The notes beneath the pieces are model-generated. The model had not been told where the DNA came from. It saw nothing but the letters and a program-made list of their open reading frames with translations, and did no database searches. Shown piece by piece: positions 24,206-32,377 of a stretch of DNA of 37,420 nt (its first letter is position 1; every line of letters begins with the position of its first letter). The position numbers were made by a program, and so were the translations under genes. Origin of the DNA: Candidatus Bathyarchaeota archaeon (GTDB lineage Archaea; Thermoproteota; CALKCG01; B24; DRYS01). The stretch spans positions 1-37,420 of the forward strand of contig JANXEK010000013.1 in assembly GCA_025058595.1 (NCBI GenBank), written 5' to 3'.

Positions 24206-24796
24206 GATAAACTCAAAATAAGATACATGACGGCTAAATAAAATCGTTTAAGTATCGAGGTCTACACCAGCCATCTAGGGTTCACCCGTACCTAGGATCT
24301 AAACCAGGAGGAAACCCTTCTTTCATGCGGAAGATGCCTCCATCTCCTCGAAGCTCTAGGGATACCTACCCTTAATACCACCGTATATATCTCAAAGGGT
24401 TGATCAAGTTTATAGGCTCATCGACTTAATAGATCCCTCGATACGAGCGTCTATCAGTATTGTTGGGCAGGTATCGTCGATCTATATATATCTATACCGC
24501 TGTCAAGATGTTGTTAATGGATATGGATCTAGAAAGCATTATCTATGGATATCTAGGTGCTTATTAATGGAAAACGTATGGAAAAATTTATGGTTGATCC
24601 CCCTGAGGGATGACCTTCATCTATCCGATAGGAGCTTAACCGACTGTATGGATATATCCTTTCGAAAAACTTAGATCCGCTTTCCTACGCTATATAGGAG
24701 GCTGTCGCTATAGCTGATCAATATATTTTTGACCTAGTAGAATATCCTTTGGGGAGCGATAGAGGCTAGCATGTAGGGGTTTATGGTGGTGGGGAG
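24206..24796. other. 591-base intergenic region between divergent genes
   Basis: No coding frame or RNA gene is recognised. It holds the likely TATA box of the kinase (TAAATAAA on the plus strand, 24236-24243) and, for pcm, AATATATTTTTG at about 24720-24731. It contains two TTAATGGA words about 50 bases apart and a run CTATATATATCTATA near 24481-24495. A C/D-box-like order (CTGA then GGATGAC near 24603-24613) was seen but is too weak to call. Confidence 0.5.
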
Positions 24797-25471
24797 TTGA
24801 GTTTAGCTAGGGAAAAAGAGAGGCTCATACAGGAGCTTAAAGCTATAGGTGCTATCAGATCTAAACCTGTAGAAGAAGCTTTCCGTAGGGTTGCTAGGGA
24901 GTTATTCCTACCGGAGCATCTAAGGATGTACGCATACATGGATACCCCTCTACCGATAGGTTCTGGTCAGACTATATCCGCACCGCATATGGTATGCTTG
25001 ATGAACGAGGAGCTTCGATTAGAGGTTGGACATAAGGTTTTAGAAGTCGGTGCAGGCTCAGGCTACCATGCATGTACTATAGCTGAGATAGTCGCGCCTA
25101 TAGATATCGATAGGAGTCTATGGGGTCATGTATGGACTTTAGAGATAGTCGAAGAGCTAGCAGATTATGCTAGATGTAACGTCGAGAAGGCTGGTTACAG
25201 GGATAGGGTTACGGTCGTACATGGAGATGGATCTAGAGGCCTACCTGAATACGCCCCCTTCGATCGTATACTCGTAACGGCGGCGGCACCGGATATACCT
25301 CATCCTCTGATCGAACAGCTTAAACCTGGAGGGATACTTCTAGTACCGGTAGGTAGGCCCTATTCGACGCAGATACTCGTCAAGGTGGAGAAGAAGGCCG
25401 ATGGAAGGATTACTAGGAAGAATCTTCTAGATGTGATCTTCGTACCTCTAAGAGGAGAGTATGGATGGTAG
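24797..25471 (+). CDS. pcm: Protein-L-isoaspartate O-methyltransferase
   Basis: SAM-dependent enzyme of 224 residues that methylates isoaspartyl residues in damaged proteins so they can be repaired, a useful task at high temperature. The family entry FRRVARELFLPEHLRMYAYM, the substrate segment LPIGSGQTISAPHMVCLMNE, the SAM motif I VLEVGAGSGYHACTIAEIV and the later VTAAAPDIPHPLIEQLKPGG are all present. A small insertion (VAPIDIDRSLWGHVWTLEI) lengthens the loop after motif I. TTG start with a GGTGGTGGGGAG leader. It overlaps the DUF371 gene by 7 bases. Confidence 0.95.
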   Translation: MSLAREKERLIQELKAIGAIRSKPVEEAFRRVARELFLPEHLRMYAYMDTPLPIGSGQTISAPHMVCLMNEELRLEVGHKVLEVGAGSGYHACTIAEIVAPIDIDRSLWGHVWTLEIVEELADYARCNVEKAGYRDRVTVVHGDGSRGLPEYAPFDRILVTAAAPDIPHPLIEQLKPGGILLVPVGRPYSTQILVKVEKKADGRITRKNLLDVIFVPLRGEYGW

Positions 25472-25890
25472 TATACGAGGATAGCTTCTACGCACAAGGA
25501 CATCGTAACATAAAGGCTGAGCATAGATCTACGCTTATGATAACGAAGGAAGACTACGTCACACCTAGAGGAGACTGTATAGTAGCTGTTAAAGCCGAGA
25601 AATCGCTAAGAGAGCTAAGTGAGGATGTTAGGTATGGGATACGTATCGCTGGATCCGTTGTAACGCTTACGCTCGATATAGATGGATATGTATTCAGGGT
25701 GAGAGGCTACGGATCGGATAAGCTTACGGTAGATCATCCGACAGATATGGTATGTAGGAGGAGTAGGTATGTCTGTAATCGTACGTTGATGATAGGGGCC
25801 GATAAAGCTGCGATCGATATACCTAGAGAGGTTGTGCAGATATTAAGGAGAGGTGTTAGAATACTGGTTATGATCAGAGTCGATATCTAG
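25465..25890 (+). CDS. DUF371 archaeal conserved protein
   Basis: A 141-residue soluble protein matching DUF371, a family limited to archaea and of unknown function. Recognised blocks are YAQGHRNIKAEHRSTLMITK, VTPRGDCIVAVKAEKSLREL and DHPTDMVCRRSRYVCNRTLM. Its ATG lies inside the last codons of pcm (GGAGAGTATGG as ribosome site), so the two are translationally coupled and may act in one process such as protein upkeep, though nothing in the sequence proves this. No membrane segments. Confidence 0.88.
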   Translation: MVVYEDSFYAQGHRNIKAEHRSTLMITKEDYVTPRGDCIVAVKAEKSLRELSEDVRYGIRIAGSVVTLTLDIDGYVFRVRGYGSDKLTVDHPTDMVCRRSRYVCNRTLMIGADKAAIDIPREVVQILRRGVRILVMIRVDI

Positions 25891-25973
25891 CTATACGATG
25901 AGCAGATGGAGGGAAAAGTATACGACTACAATGGTAGGATGGGCTATCTATCACAAAGTCGGATCGCGGTAAG

Positions 25974-25980
25974 TTATATA
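25974..25980 (+). promoter_or_regulatory. TATA box of the GH36-like gene
   Basis: TTATATA about 45 bases before the preferred ATG at 26023. Confidence 0.45.
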
Positions 25981-26022
25981 TCCTAGGCTAGATCTACACC
26001 GATTGCGAAAGGGGTGGATTCT

Positions 26023-28158
26023 ATGTCTATAATCATAGATTCTAAGGGTGTACGCGTAGATATCAGATCGGTTACCCTCGGTTTTAGTGATGGGGGGAGG
26101 TCGAGTTGTAGTCTTGAAGGCATAGGGTGGATGAGAGACGATTATAGGATATACAGGTATAGATGTGCGGATGCATACATCGACCTCTATACCGTAGGAT
26201 CGGATGGATGGGTTAACGTAGGTTTATCGATGGATTCCTCTAGGAATCTTGATAGGTTGCATCCGATCGAGGTGGAGCTGGATGCTGGCAATCCTAAGAG
26301 GATACTAGCTTTAACGACTCATAGGGGTGCAGCTGGATTCTATTCAGATGCCTTCAGATACTATAACCCGATCGCTGCCGGTAAGGAGTCGAGAGGCGTT
26401 AAACCCTCTGATAGCCCCTTATACCCGTACGATCTAAGCTATAAAGCTCATGAGGAATATGTGCGAGGGTTTCCATGCTGGACTTATCCAGTCGTAGTGG
26501 GTAGATTCGAGGATATCCCATATTACAGTGTATTCATATTAACGGAATATGGGGATACATACCTGGCGGCTCTCACGGTTACGGATGGAGATGTTACGAC
26601 CTATATAGATCCACGTTTCAAGCTTAGAATATTTTCAGGAGTCGAGACTAGAAAAGTAGGGTTAAGCTGGATCACCTCTATAGCTATCGATAACGATCCG
26701 TATAGAGCAGTGGATAAATGCGTAGAAGCTGCAACTTCTAGCTCCACGTTTAAGCTTAGGGTGAATAAGAGAGTGCCTATATTCATGGATAGGCTTGGAT
26801 GGTGTTCGTGGAACGCTCTCCTAACCGAGGATCTATCGCACGATAACGTGTTGAGGATCGTCGAAGGGTTGAGGGCTAGGGGTATACCTATCGGATGGGT
26901 TATAATAGATGATGGATGGCAAGATGAGGTATCTGGGGGGAGATGGCCTCGTAGGGTTCTAAGACGGCTCTCAGCAAACCAGAGATTTCCTAGAGGGTTA
27001 AGAGGCTTAGTCAAGGATCTAAGAGAGCTAGGTGTAGAACTTGTAGGTTTATGGCATACTATAAACGTTCATTGGGGAGGATTCGAGGAGGAGGTAGCTA
27101 GGGAGCTAGGTGTCGATGGGTATAGATCTAAGTTTACCGATAGCTATGTCCCACCAGCAACCATGGATAAAGCTTACGAATTCTATAGGAGGTTCTTCTC
27201 CTGGGTCAGGGAATCTGGTTTCGATTTCGTTAAGATAGATAACCAGTGGATTATCCATAGCTTATATTCTGGGGATTACCCTGTCGGCTTAGCTGCTAGG
27301 AACGTACAGCTTGCTATGCAGCTAGCCGCGTATGCTACCGGGCTAGATATAGTTAACTGCATGTGTATGGCTCCAGAGGATTACAGCTACTTCCTATTTA
27401 GCAATGCTATGAGGGTATCGATAGACTATATACCTTTCTGGAAAGCCGGTGCGAAGCTGCATACGCTATTCAGCGTGTACAACACCCTACTATTCAGTAA
27501 TATAGCCTATCCAGATTATGATATGTTCATATCCTACGATCCTTACGCGAAGATACATTTGGTAGCTAGGATATTCAGCGGCGGACCAGTATATATAACG
27601 GATAGGTATCCGGAGAGATCCGATCTAGATACGCTTAGAAAGGTTTCCCTACCTGATGGTAGGGTTGTTAGGGTGGATAGACCCGGATTACCGACGCGCG
27701 ACCTATTATTTAGGGATCCATACAACGAGCCGGTAGTTTTGAAGGTAGCTTCGACCGTTAAAGGGTATACGACGGTAGCTTTATTCAACGTATATAAAGA
27801 TGGCAACACTCTGGATGGTCGTGTGAAGCTTGATATCCTACCGTTTAAGGTTGAAGAAAGAGAGTATCTATGTTATAGAGTGTTCGATGGAAGCTACGAG
27901 ACTATGAAGCCTGAGGGCGAGGTTAACATATCTCTTAAGGAACTTGAGGCGGAGATACTCATACTTGCACCTATATACGATGGAGGGGCGGTAATAGGTT
28001 TGAAAGATTATCTACTCCCACCATATCCTGTGAGGATCGTCAGAATCGATAGAGAACTAATAGTCGAAAGCGAGGTACCTGGAACCTTGCTATACTATAC
28101 AGATGGTATACTCGACGAGATGAAGATCGAGAAAGGTATCATGAGGATACCGAGGTAG
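26023..28158 (+). CDS. GH36-family alpha-galactosidase / raffinose synthase-like (Sip1) enzyme
   Basis: Glycoside hydrolase of about 711 residues resembling plant raffinose synthases and the Sulfolobus alpha-galactosidase. The TIM-barrel starts at DRLGWCSWNALLTEDLSHDN, with VIIDDGWQDE on the next strand. The nucleophile Asp is in FVKIDNQW (residue 406 from this start). Distal family marks are SYDPYAKIHLVARIFSGGPV, YITDRYPERSDLDTL, LPDGRVVRVDRPGLPTRDLL and FNVYKDG. No signal peptide, so it acts in the cytoplasm on galactosides or other alpha-linked sugars. The ATG at 26023 is preferred because GGGGTGG lies 5-7 bases before it; a GTG at 26014 is the alternative. It is a single gene with its own TATA box. 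Exact substrate is open. Confidence 0.9.
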   Translation: MSIIIDSKGVRVDIRSVTLGFSDGGRSSCSLEGIGWMRDDYRIYRYRCADAYIDLYTVGSDGWVNVGLSMDSSRNLDRLHPIEVELDAGNPKRILALTTHRGAAGFYSDAFRYYNPIAAGKESRGVKPSDSPLYPYDLSYKAHEEYVRGFPCWTYPVVVGRFEDIPYYSVFILTEYGDTYLAALTVTDGDVTTYIDPRFKLRIFSGVETRKVGLSWITSIAIDNDPYRAVDKCVEAATSSSTFKLRVNKRVPIFMDRLGWCSWNALLTEDLSHDNVLRIVEGLRARGIPIGWVIIDDGWQDEVSGGRWPRRVLRRLSANQRFPRGLRGLVKDLRELGVELVGLWHTINVHWGGFEEEVARELGVDGYRSKFTDSYVPPATMDKAYEFYRRFFSWVRESGFDFVKIDNQWIIHSLYSGDYPVGLAARNVQLAMQLAAYATGLDIVNCMCMAPEDYSYFLFSNAMRVSIDYIPFWKAGAKLHTLFSVYNTLLFSNIAYPDYDMFISYDPYAKIHLVARIFSGGPVYITDRYPERSDLDTLRKVSLPDGRVVRVDRPGLPTRDLLFRDPYNEPVVLKVASTVKGYTTVALFNVYKDGNTLDGRVKLDILPFKVEEREYLCYRVFDGSYETMKPEGEVNISLKELEAEILILAPIYDGGAVIGLKDYLLPPYPVRIVRIDRELIVESEVPGTLLYYTDGILDEMKIEKGIMRIPR

Positions 28159-28244
28159 AGGCTATAAGGGATCTACGGATAGAACGTATCTTATATCGGG
28201 AAAGGTTTATCTACTCCCTTCCTCCTTCGAGGAGAGTTAGGGTT

Positions 28245-28763
28245 ATGACTTTAACCATGTACAAAGCGTTATCTGAGCTATGGCGTAGATCGTTCCATGA
28301 ACCGTTGGAGAGTATCATGCGTAGCCGTATGATCGAGTGGAGGAGGCAACCGGCTGTAGTTAGAGTAGAGAAGCCGACTAAACTGCATACAGCTAGGAAG
28401 CTCGGCTATAAAGCTAAGAGAGGTTTCATCGTGGTTAGGGTTCGCGTACGTAAGGGATCCGGGGAGAAGCCTAGACCTAGATCTGGTAGGAGGCCTAAAG
28501 CGTTAGGTGTTAAGAGGATTAAACGGGAGGTATCTAAGGAGGAGGTAGCGGTGTATAGAGCACAGAGGAAGTATCAGAATCTTAAGCCTATCGGGAGCTA
28601 CTATGTATACGAGGATGGAGTCTATGAATGGTATGAGGTTATAATGGTGGATCCGATGGTGGTTTTGAGGTATAGGAAGAGTAGTATACAGCTTCCAGGA
28701 CCTACCACTAGAAGGTTTATACGTAGAATAGAGGAGCTTGAGGAGGCGCGTCTACCTGAATAG
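28245..28763 (+). CDS. rpl15e: Ribosomal protein L15e, lacking the usual C-terminal tail
   Basis: Large-subunit protein L15e, found only in archaea and eukaryotes. The core is clear: MYKALSELWRRSFHEPLESI, EWRRQPAVVRVEKPTKLHTA, RKLGYKAKRGFIVVRVRVRK, GRRPKALGVKRI and the YVYEDGVYEWYEVIMVDP strand. The ending is odd: where other L15e proteins continue with a His-Arg-Gly-Arg-Ala-Phe-Arg-Gly-Leu-Thr-Ser-Ala-Gly tail, this one has a charged helix RFIRRIEELEEARLPE and stops. No other frame downstream carries the lost tail. Length is 172 (or 168 from the second ATG at 28257). GAGGAGAG lies 10 bases before the start. It converges with cofE, overlapping it by 12 bases. Confidence 0.94.
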   Translation: MTLTMYKALSELWRRSFHEPLESIMRSRMIEWRRQPAVVRVEKPTKLHTARKLGYKAKRGFIVVRVRVRKGSGEKPRPRSGRRPKALGVKRIKREVSKEEVAVYRAQRKYQNLKPIGSYYVYEDGVYEWYEVIMVDPMVVLRYRKSSIQLPGPTTRRFIRRIEELEEARLPE

Positions 28764-29513
28764 ATCCTCCTCTAAAGGCCTTAGTAAATCCCTGTATGTC
28801 CCTTCACCCTTCTCGTATCTGACCCCCTTAACTATGGCTACAGGGATACCTTCGGTTTTCCCCATCACAAGTTCTGCGGCTGATGCTACTTCATCGGCTA
28901 CGGCGACGACGGTAGCTCTCAACTCGTATCCATATGGATCCTTCAACCCTCTATAGTCTATTAGAGGCTTCATATTCCATACGCCTATTGCTACATCTGT
29001 AAGACCTTTACGCCAAGCTCTACCGAAAGTATCGCTTATGATCACGGCTACATCTACATCTGTAAGCTCCCTTATCCTTAACCCTATCTTCATAGCAGAT
29101 GAATCTGGATCTTCAGGCAGGGTTACAGCCATATCGCCACCAGATACGTTTGATAGATCTACGGCGCTATTAGCGCATACGAATCCATGTATGGTCTCCG
29201 TTATGATGTGAGGCCCTCTCATCTTAACTATACGTCTAGCTTGTCTGAGGATCAACTCTACATGTCTAGGATCCTTCCCAAGTTCTAGGCTCACCCTCTC
29301 AGCGAATATCGACGGAGATATATCGCTAAGCCTGTATACGTAGCCTTCAGCTTTAGAGACTATCTTATGGGTTACTACCACTATATCCCCCTCTTCGAGT
29401 TTAACGCCCTGCTTTATACACGCATCCACTATTAAGTAGCCTATATCATCACCGAGCTTAATCTCAGGAAGCTTAACGCCTATTATCCGAACTTCCCTTG
29501 GATCGAGATGCAT
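28752..29513 (-). CDS. cofE: Coenzyme F420-0:L-glutamate ligase
   Basis: Adds L-glutamate units to F420-0 using GTP, the last part of coenzyme F420 synthesis. 253 residues, the usual size of the archaeal single-domain enzyme. Family marks are VKLPEIKLGDDIGYLIVDAC, GDIVVVTHKIVSKAEGYVYR, HGFVCANSAVDLSNVSGGDM, LPEDPDSSAMKIGLRI and ISDTFGRAWRKGLTDVAIGV. It starts at ATG 29513 and is divergent from cmk with 55 bases between, sharing the central TATA palindrome. No other F420 genes are in the window. Its presence implies F420-dependent redox enzymes, found in methanogens, Archaeoglobus, ammonia-oxidising and some other TACK archaea. Confidence 0.95.
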   Translation of the reverse strand: MHLDPREVRIIGVKLPEIKLGDDIGYLIVDACIKQGVKLEEGDIVVVTHKIVSKAEGYVYRLSDISPSIFAERVSLELGKDPRHVELILRQARRIVKMRGPHIITETIHGFVCANSAVDLSNVSGGDMAVTLPEDPDSSAMKIGLRIRELTDVDVAVIISDTFGRAWRKGLTDVAIGVWNMKPLIDYRGLKDPYGYELRATVVAVADEVASAAELVMGKTEGIPVAIVKGVRYEKGEGTYRDLLRPLEEDLFR

Positions 29514-29536
29514 AATAGAAGTTTTGTAAAGCTAAA

Positions 29537-29544
29537 ATTTAAAT
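29537..29544. promoter_or_regulatory. Palindromic shared TATA element of cofE and cmk
   Basis: ATTTAAAT, a perfect palindrome, is the only strong AT box in the 55-base gap. Its centre is 28 bases from the cmk ATG (29569) and 27-28 bases from the cofE ATG (29513). Because archaeal transcription starts about 25 bases past the TATA box, both mRNAs would begin at or a few bases before their start codons. No ribosome site precedes either start. Confidence 0.65.
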
Positions 29545-29568
29545 CTCATCTCTACTAGATAATTTACG

Positions 29569-30108
29569 ATGTCCAGTCTGAGGATAGCTTTAGCCGGTCA
29601 GCTTGGAGCTGGATGTACCGAGGTAGCTGAGGCGATAGCTAGAGAGACCGGTGCGAAGGTCTACAATAGCGAGAGTATATTAAAGAGGCTTGTAGTGGAG
29701 AGAGGTGAAAGCTTCGCAGGCTTCCAAGAACATATAAGATCCGGTGAGATAAACCTCGATAGGATACTCGAAAGTTATACGTATGAAGTTGCTAATGCTG
29801 AAAGTAAGATCGTGATCGAAGGTAGAGCTGCATTCTTCTTCCTACCTAGGAAGAATTTCCTAAAAGTACTACTCGTAGCTGATGAGAGATATAGAGCAGA
29901 GCATATCTCTAAGACTAGGGGTATAAGTCTGAGCGAAGCTATGAGGGAGGTAGAGGCTAGCGATGAGGAGCGTGAAGCTCTTGTAAGAAGGTTCTATAAG
30001 CTGGATTGGCTTAATCCATGCCTCTACCATCTTGTGGTTAACACTACCGGGTTAGATATGAGTAAGGTAGCTAAACTCGTATTAGAAGCGTATACGATCA
30101 TGTTATAG
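29569..30108 (+). CDS. cmk: Cytidylate kinase-like protein, archaeal type
   Basis: P-loop nucleotide kinase of 179 residues, expected to phosphorylate CMP/dCMP. The P-loop is AGQLGAGCTEVAEAIAR: it has Cys-Thr where most P-loops have Lys-Thr/Ser. Archaeal Cmk proteins often show GTT or similar there, so the change fits the family. Further marks are YNSESILKRLVVERGESFAG (CMP-binding part), VIEGRAAFFF and a lid region with HISKTRGISLSEAMREVEAS. The C-terminal YHLVVNTTGLDM matches the family end. The gene is likely leaderless and divergent from cofE, with SerRS downstream on the same strand. Confidence 0.85.
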   Translation: MSSLRIALAGQLGAGCTEVAEAIARETGAKVYNSESILKRLVVERGESFAGFQEHIRSGEINLDRILESYTYEVANAESKIVIEGRAAFFFLPRKNFLKVLLVADERYRAEHISKTRGISLSEAMREVEASDEEREALVRRFYKLDWLNPCLYHLVVNTTGLDMSKVAKLVLEAYTIML

Positions 30109-30199
30109 ATGTACGACCGTACGATCTAGGCAAGTAGAGGATACACCTATATAGTTCGTTCGGACTTTATTTCTATCTTTAGCCTAGGAGTTGTATACT

Positions 30200-31771
30200 A
30201 TGGATATAGTGTTTAAGCTCGAAGCTAATATCAAAGCTAGCCGTAGCCTTGAGGATATAAAGGATAGAATCTCCGAGTATCTAGAGGAGGTTAAACCCCT
30301 CCTTAGAAAGGGGGCTCCTAGCGGAGCTGAGGGGGCGAAGATAGATTGGTGGGGTGTTGACAGCTATTATCTGAAGTTACGTATAGTATCGGATCGCTAC
30401 GTGAGAGCCCATGATGCTCTCCTCAGGATTAGGAGATATCTATCGGAGAAGCTAGGAGGGGAGCATAAGATAGGTGTTAGAGGTTTAACCATAGAGAGAT
30501 ACTACGTCGAGGGACTTCCTAAGATGGATTACAGCCATATATCCTCCATTATAGAGGGGATAGCTACCCTTCAGGATGTAGGTGAATACTGTACGATAGA
30601 ATTCCATAATCTTAGCGAGAAGGATCTTGAGGATAGAGTCGTAGATAGGGTAGTCGGCCTACTGTTAGCCGAAGCAAAGCCTAAACCTGTAGCATCCGCC
30701 GAAGCTGTAGGAGCCAAGCTTGCACCGTTAGGATATATATTGAAGTATACGGGAGAGAAGGCCGTGAAGTTCGGCGGAGATGTAGCTGAATCGATCGTTA
30801 AGATGGGATGGGCTAAACGCTACCTTAGTAGGGGTCAATGGATACTCACAGCGCCGATAACACTCTTACTCAACACTATAAAAGCTATGATAATAGAGAA
30901 TATACTGGAACCTCTAGGCTTCGAGGAGTGGATGCTACCTAAACTTACACCTATCCACGTTATAGCTAAGATGCCTGGATACCTGGATCATCTAGCCGAG
31001 GGTATGATATACTGTATGGTCCCACCTAGACGCGAGGATGCGCTTGTAGATTTCAAGAGAGATTTCACTGCTAGGAAGAAGATAGACCTAGAACTATTGA
31101 GGAGGGAGCTCGAAGGACCCTTGTACGTTTTAGAGCCTGCACAGTGTACGCCGTTCTACCAGTTCTTCTCAGGTGAATACGTGGATATGGATGAAGATCT
31201 ACCGGTGAGGGTATACGATCAAAGTGGGTGGACGTGGAGGTGGGAGGGGAAAGGTGTTAGAGGATTGGAGCGTACCGTAGAGTTTTATAGGCTTGAAGCA
31301 GTATGGCTTGCATCGAGAGATGATGCTATAGAATTCAGGGATAGGATTGCCGAAGAATCCTATAGGCTTGCGGATAGGATGCTCGAGCTCGAAGCTAGAC
31401 TGGTCGTAGGTGCACCGTTCTATATGAGTAGCGAAGAAGCTGGTAAGACGTACGTGGATATATCTAAGCCTGAAGGCTACCCGACCGTCGACCTTGAGGT
31501 GTGGTTACCATATAGAGGAGGTAGGAAGGAGAGTGAGTGGCTAGAGATAGGCGCATACACATGCGCTAAAGATAAGTATGTCAGAAGCTTCAATATACGT
31601 GAAGTTAAGGATAGAGAGATATGGACCGGATGCGCTGGATTCGGTTTAACAAGATGGATTACCGCTTTCCTAGCTCAGCATGGATTCGAATACGATGAAT
31701 GGCCTGAAGAGGTAAGGAGGAGGATAAGTAAACTACCGAATCCTCCGCGTACTAGAAGCGTTAGATCCTAA
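30200..31771 (+). CDS. serS: Seryl-tRNA synthetase, methanogen type (class 2 SerRS)
   Basis: Charges tRNA-Ser with serine. It belongs to the rare methanogen-type SerRS (TIGR00415), not the common form. The N-terminal domain reads FKLEANIKASRSLEDI, KGAPSGAEGAKI, RYVRAHDALLRIRRYLSEKL and KIGVRGLTIERYYV, all typical of that type. The catalytic domain has RGQWILTAPITL, a motif-2 region with RVYDQSGWTWRWEGKGVRGL and WTGCAGFGLTRW as motif 3. The zinc-binding Cys-Glu-Cys trio known from the Methanosarcina enzyme is kept as Cys316, Glu366 and Cys478. Motif 3 has Thr484 before the invariant Arg485, where the Methanosarcina enzyme has Glu. The ATG at 30200 is chosen over TTG 30191 because AGGAG lies 9 bases before the ATG. 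It overlaps the Lrp-type gene by 11 bases, convergently. Confidence 0.93.
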   Translation: MDIVFKLEANIKASRSLEDIKDRISEYLEEVKPLLRKGAPSGAEGAKIDWWGVDSYYLKLRIVSDRYVRAHDALLRIRRYLSEKLGGEHKIGVRGLTIERYYVEGLPKMDYSHISSIIEGIATLQDVGEYCTIEFHNLSEKDLEDRVVDRVVGLLLAEAKPKPVASAEAVGAKLAPLGYILKYTGEKAVKFGGDVAESIVKMGWAKRYLSRGQWILTAPITLLLNTIKAMIIENILEPLGFEEWMLPKLTPIHVIAKMPGYLDHLAEGMIYCMVPPRREDALVDFKRDFTARKKIDLELLRRELEGPLYVLEPAQCTPFYQFFSGEYVDMDEDLPVRVYDQSGWTWRWEGKGVRGLERTVEFYRLEAVWLASRDDAIEFRDRIAEESYRLADRMLELEARLVVGAPFYMSSEEAGKTYVDISKPEGYPTVDLEVWLPYRGGRKESEWLEIGAYTCAKDKYVRSFNIREVKDREIWTGCAGFGLTRWITAFLAQHGFEYDEWPEEVRRRISKLPNPPRTRSVRS

Positions 31772-32213
31772 GCGTCAGATCCTCTTTTATCGTCCGTAGT
31801 ATTATCATAGTAGACGTCGATTGAACCCCCTTTATAGAACCTATACGATCTATTATGTTTGCAAGCTCCTCCCTACTGGTGGTTTTAACCTTGAGTATAG
31901 CGTAGTATTCACCGGTTACATCGTAGATTTCTGTTACGCCATCTACTTCTCTAAGAGATTCGAGTATACGGCTATACATCGACGGATCGGCTTTCAAAGC
32001 TACTATAGCTTTAACATTATAGCCTAGTTTCTCCTCGTCGAGAATCGTATGGAAGCCTCGTATTATACCGCTAGCTAGAAGCCTCTTAAGCCTAACATGT
32101 ACAGTTCCCTCGCTTATGTTTAAAGCTAAAGCTATACGTTTAAGCGGGGTACGAGCGTTACGCTGAAGCATCTCCAGTATCTTCCTATCCACTTCATCCA
32201 ACTGAATCTGCAT
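31761..32213 (-). CDS. Lrp/AsnC-family transcription regulator
   Basis: A 150-residue regulator with both Lrp domains. Residues 3-60 form the helix-turn-helix domain (LDEVDRKILEMLQRNARTPL, IALALNISEGTVHVRLKRLL), and 65-145 the RAM ligand and assembly domain (AIVALKADPSMYSRILESLR, VTEIYDVTGEYYAILKVKT). Typical length and domain order for archaeal Lrp proteins, which often bind amino acids and act as octamers. ATG start. A TATA-like TTAATAAAG lies about 35 bases upstream, with an imperfect inverted repeat next to it (32253-32271), so it may control itself. It lies downstream of the ABC exporter operon but is separated from it by a terminator-like hairpin. The ligand is not evident. Confidence 0.92.
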   Translation of the reverse strand: MQIQLDEVDRKILEMLQRNARTPLKRIALALNISEGTVHVRLKRLLASGIIRGFHTILDEEKLGYNVKAIVALKADPSMYSRILESLREVDGVTEIYDVTGEYYAILKVKTTSREELANIIDRIGSIKGVQSTSTMIILRTIKEDLTLRI

Positions 32214-32252
32214 ACCTAAAAAGTAGAATTAGACAAATACACTTTATTAACG

Positions 32253-32271
32253 TAACTCACTGAGCAAGTTA
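32253..32271. promoter_or_regulatory. Imperfect inverted repeat upstream of the Lrp-type gene
   Basis: TAACT at 32253-32257 and AGTTA at 32267-32271 frame a 19-base imperfect palindrome next to the predicted TATA/BRE of the regulator. Lrp proteins bind such degenerate palindromes; self-control is inferred. Confidence 0.35.
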
Positions 32272-32326
32272 CATGGATAGCATCGATAGCCGTTGAGTAG
32301 ATAGCAGAAATCCTAGATCATCTATA

Positions 32327-32355
32327 GAAAAATCTTAATGGATGCAATAATCCAT
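32327..32355 (-). terminator. Hairpin plus T-tract ending the ABC exporter operon
   Basis: ATGGAT (32338-32343) and ATCCAT (32350-32355) form a 6-bp stem with a 6-nt loop. On the minus strand it is followed by TAAGATTTTTC (32337-32327). The place, 100 bases past the stop of the second exporter gene and before the regulator's own promoter, suits a terminator. Confidence 0.5.
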
Positions 32356-32377
32356 CTAGCCGAGGTTTGAGGGGGTT

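Noticed and set aside
24596-24640. C/D-box small RNA candidate (CTGA followed by GGATGAC)
   Set aside because: Boxes deviate from consensus and the spacing between the first C-like box and CTGA is too short for a guide.
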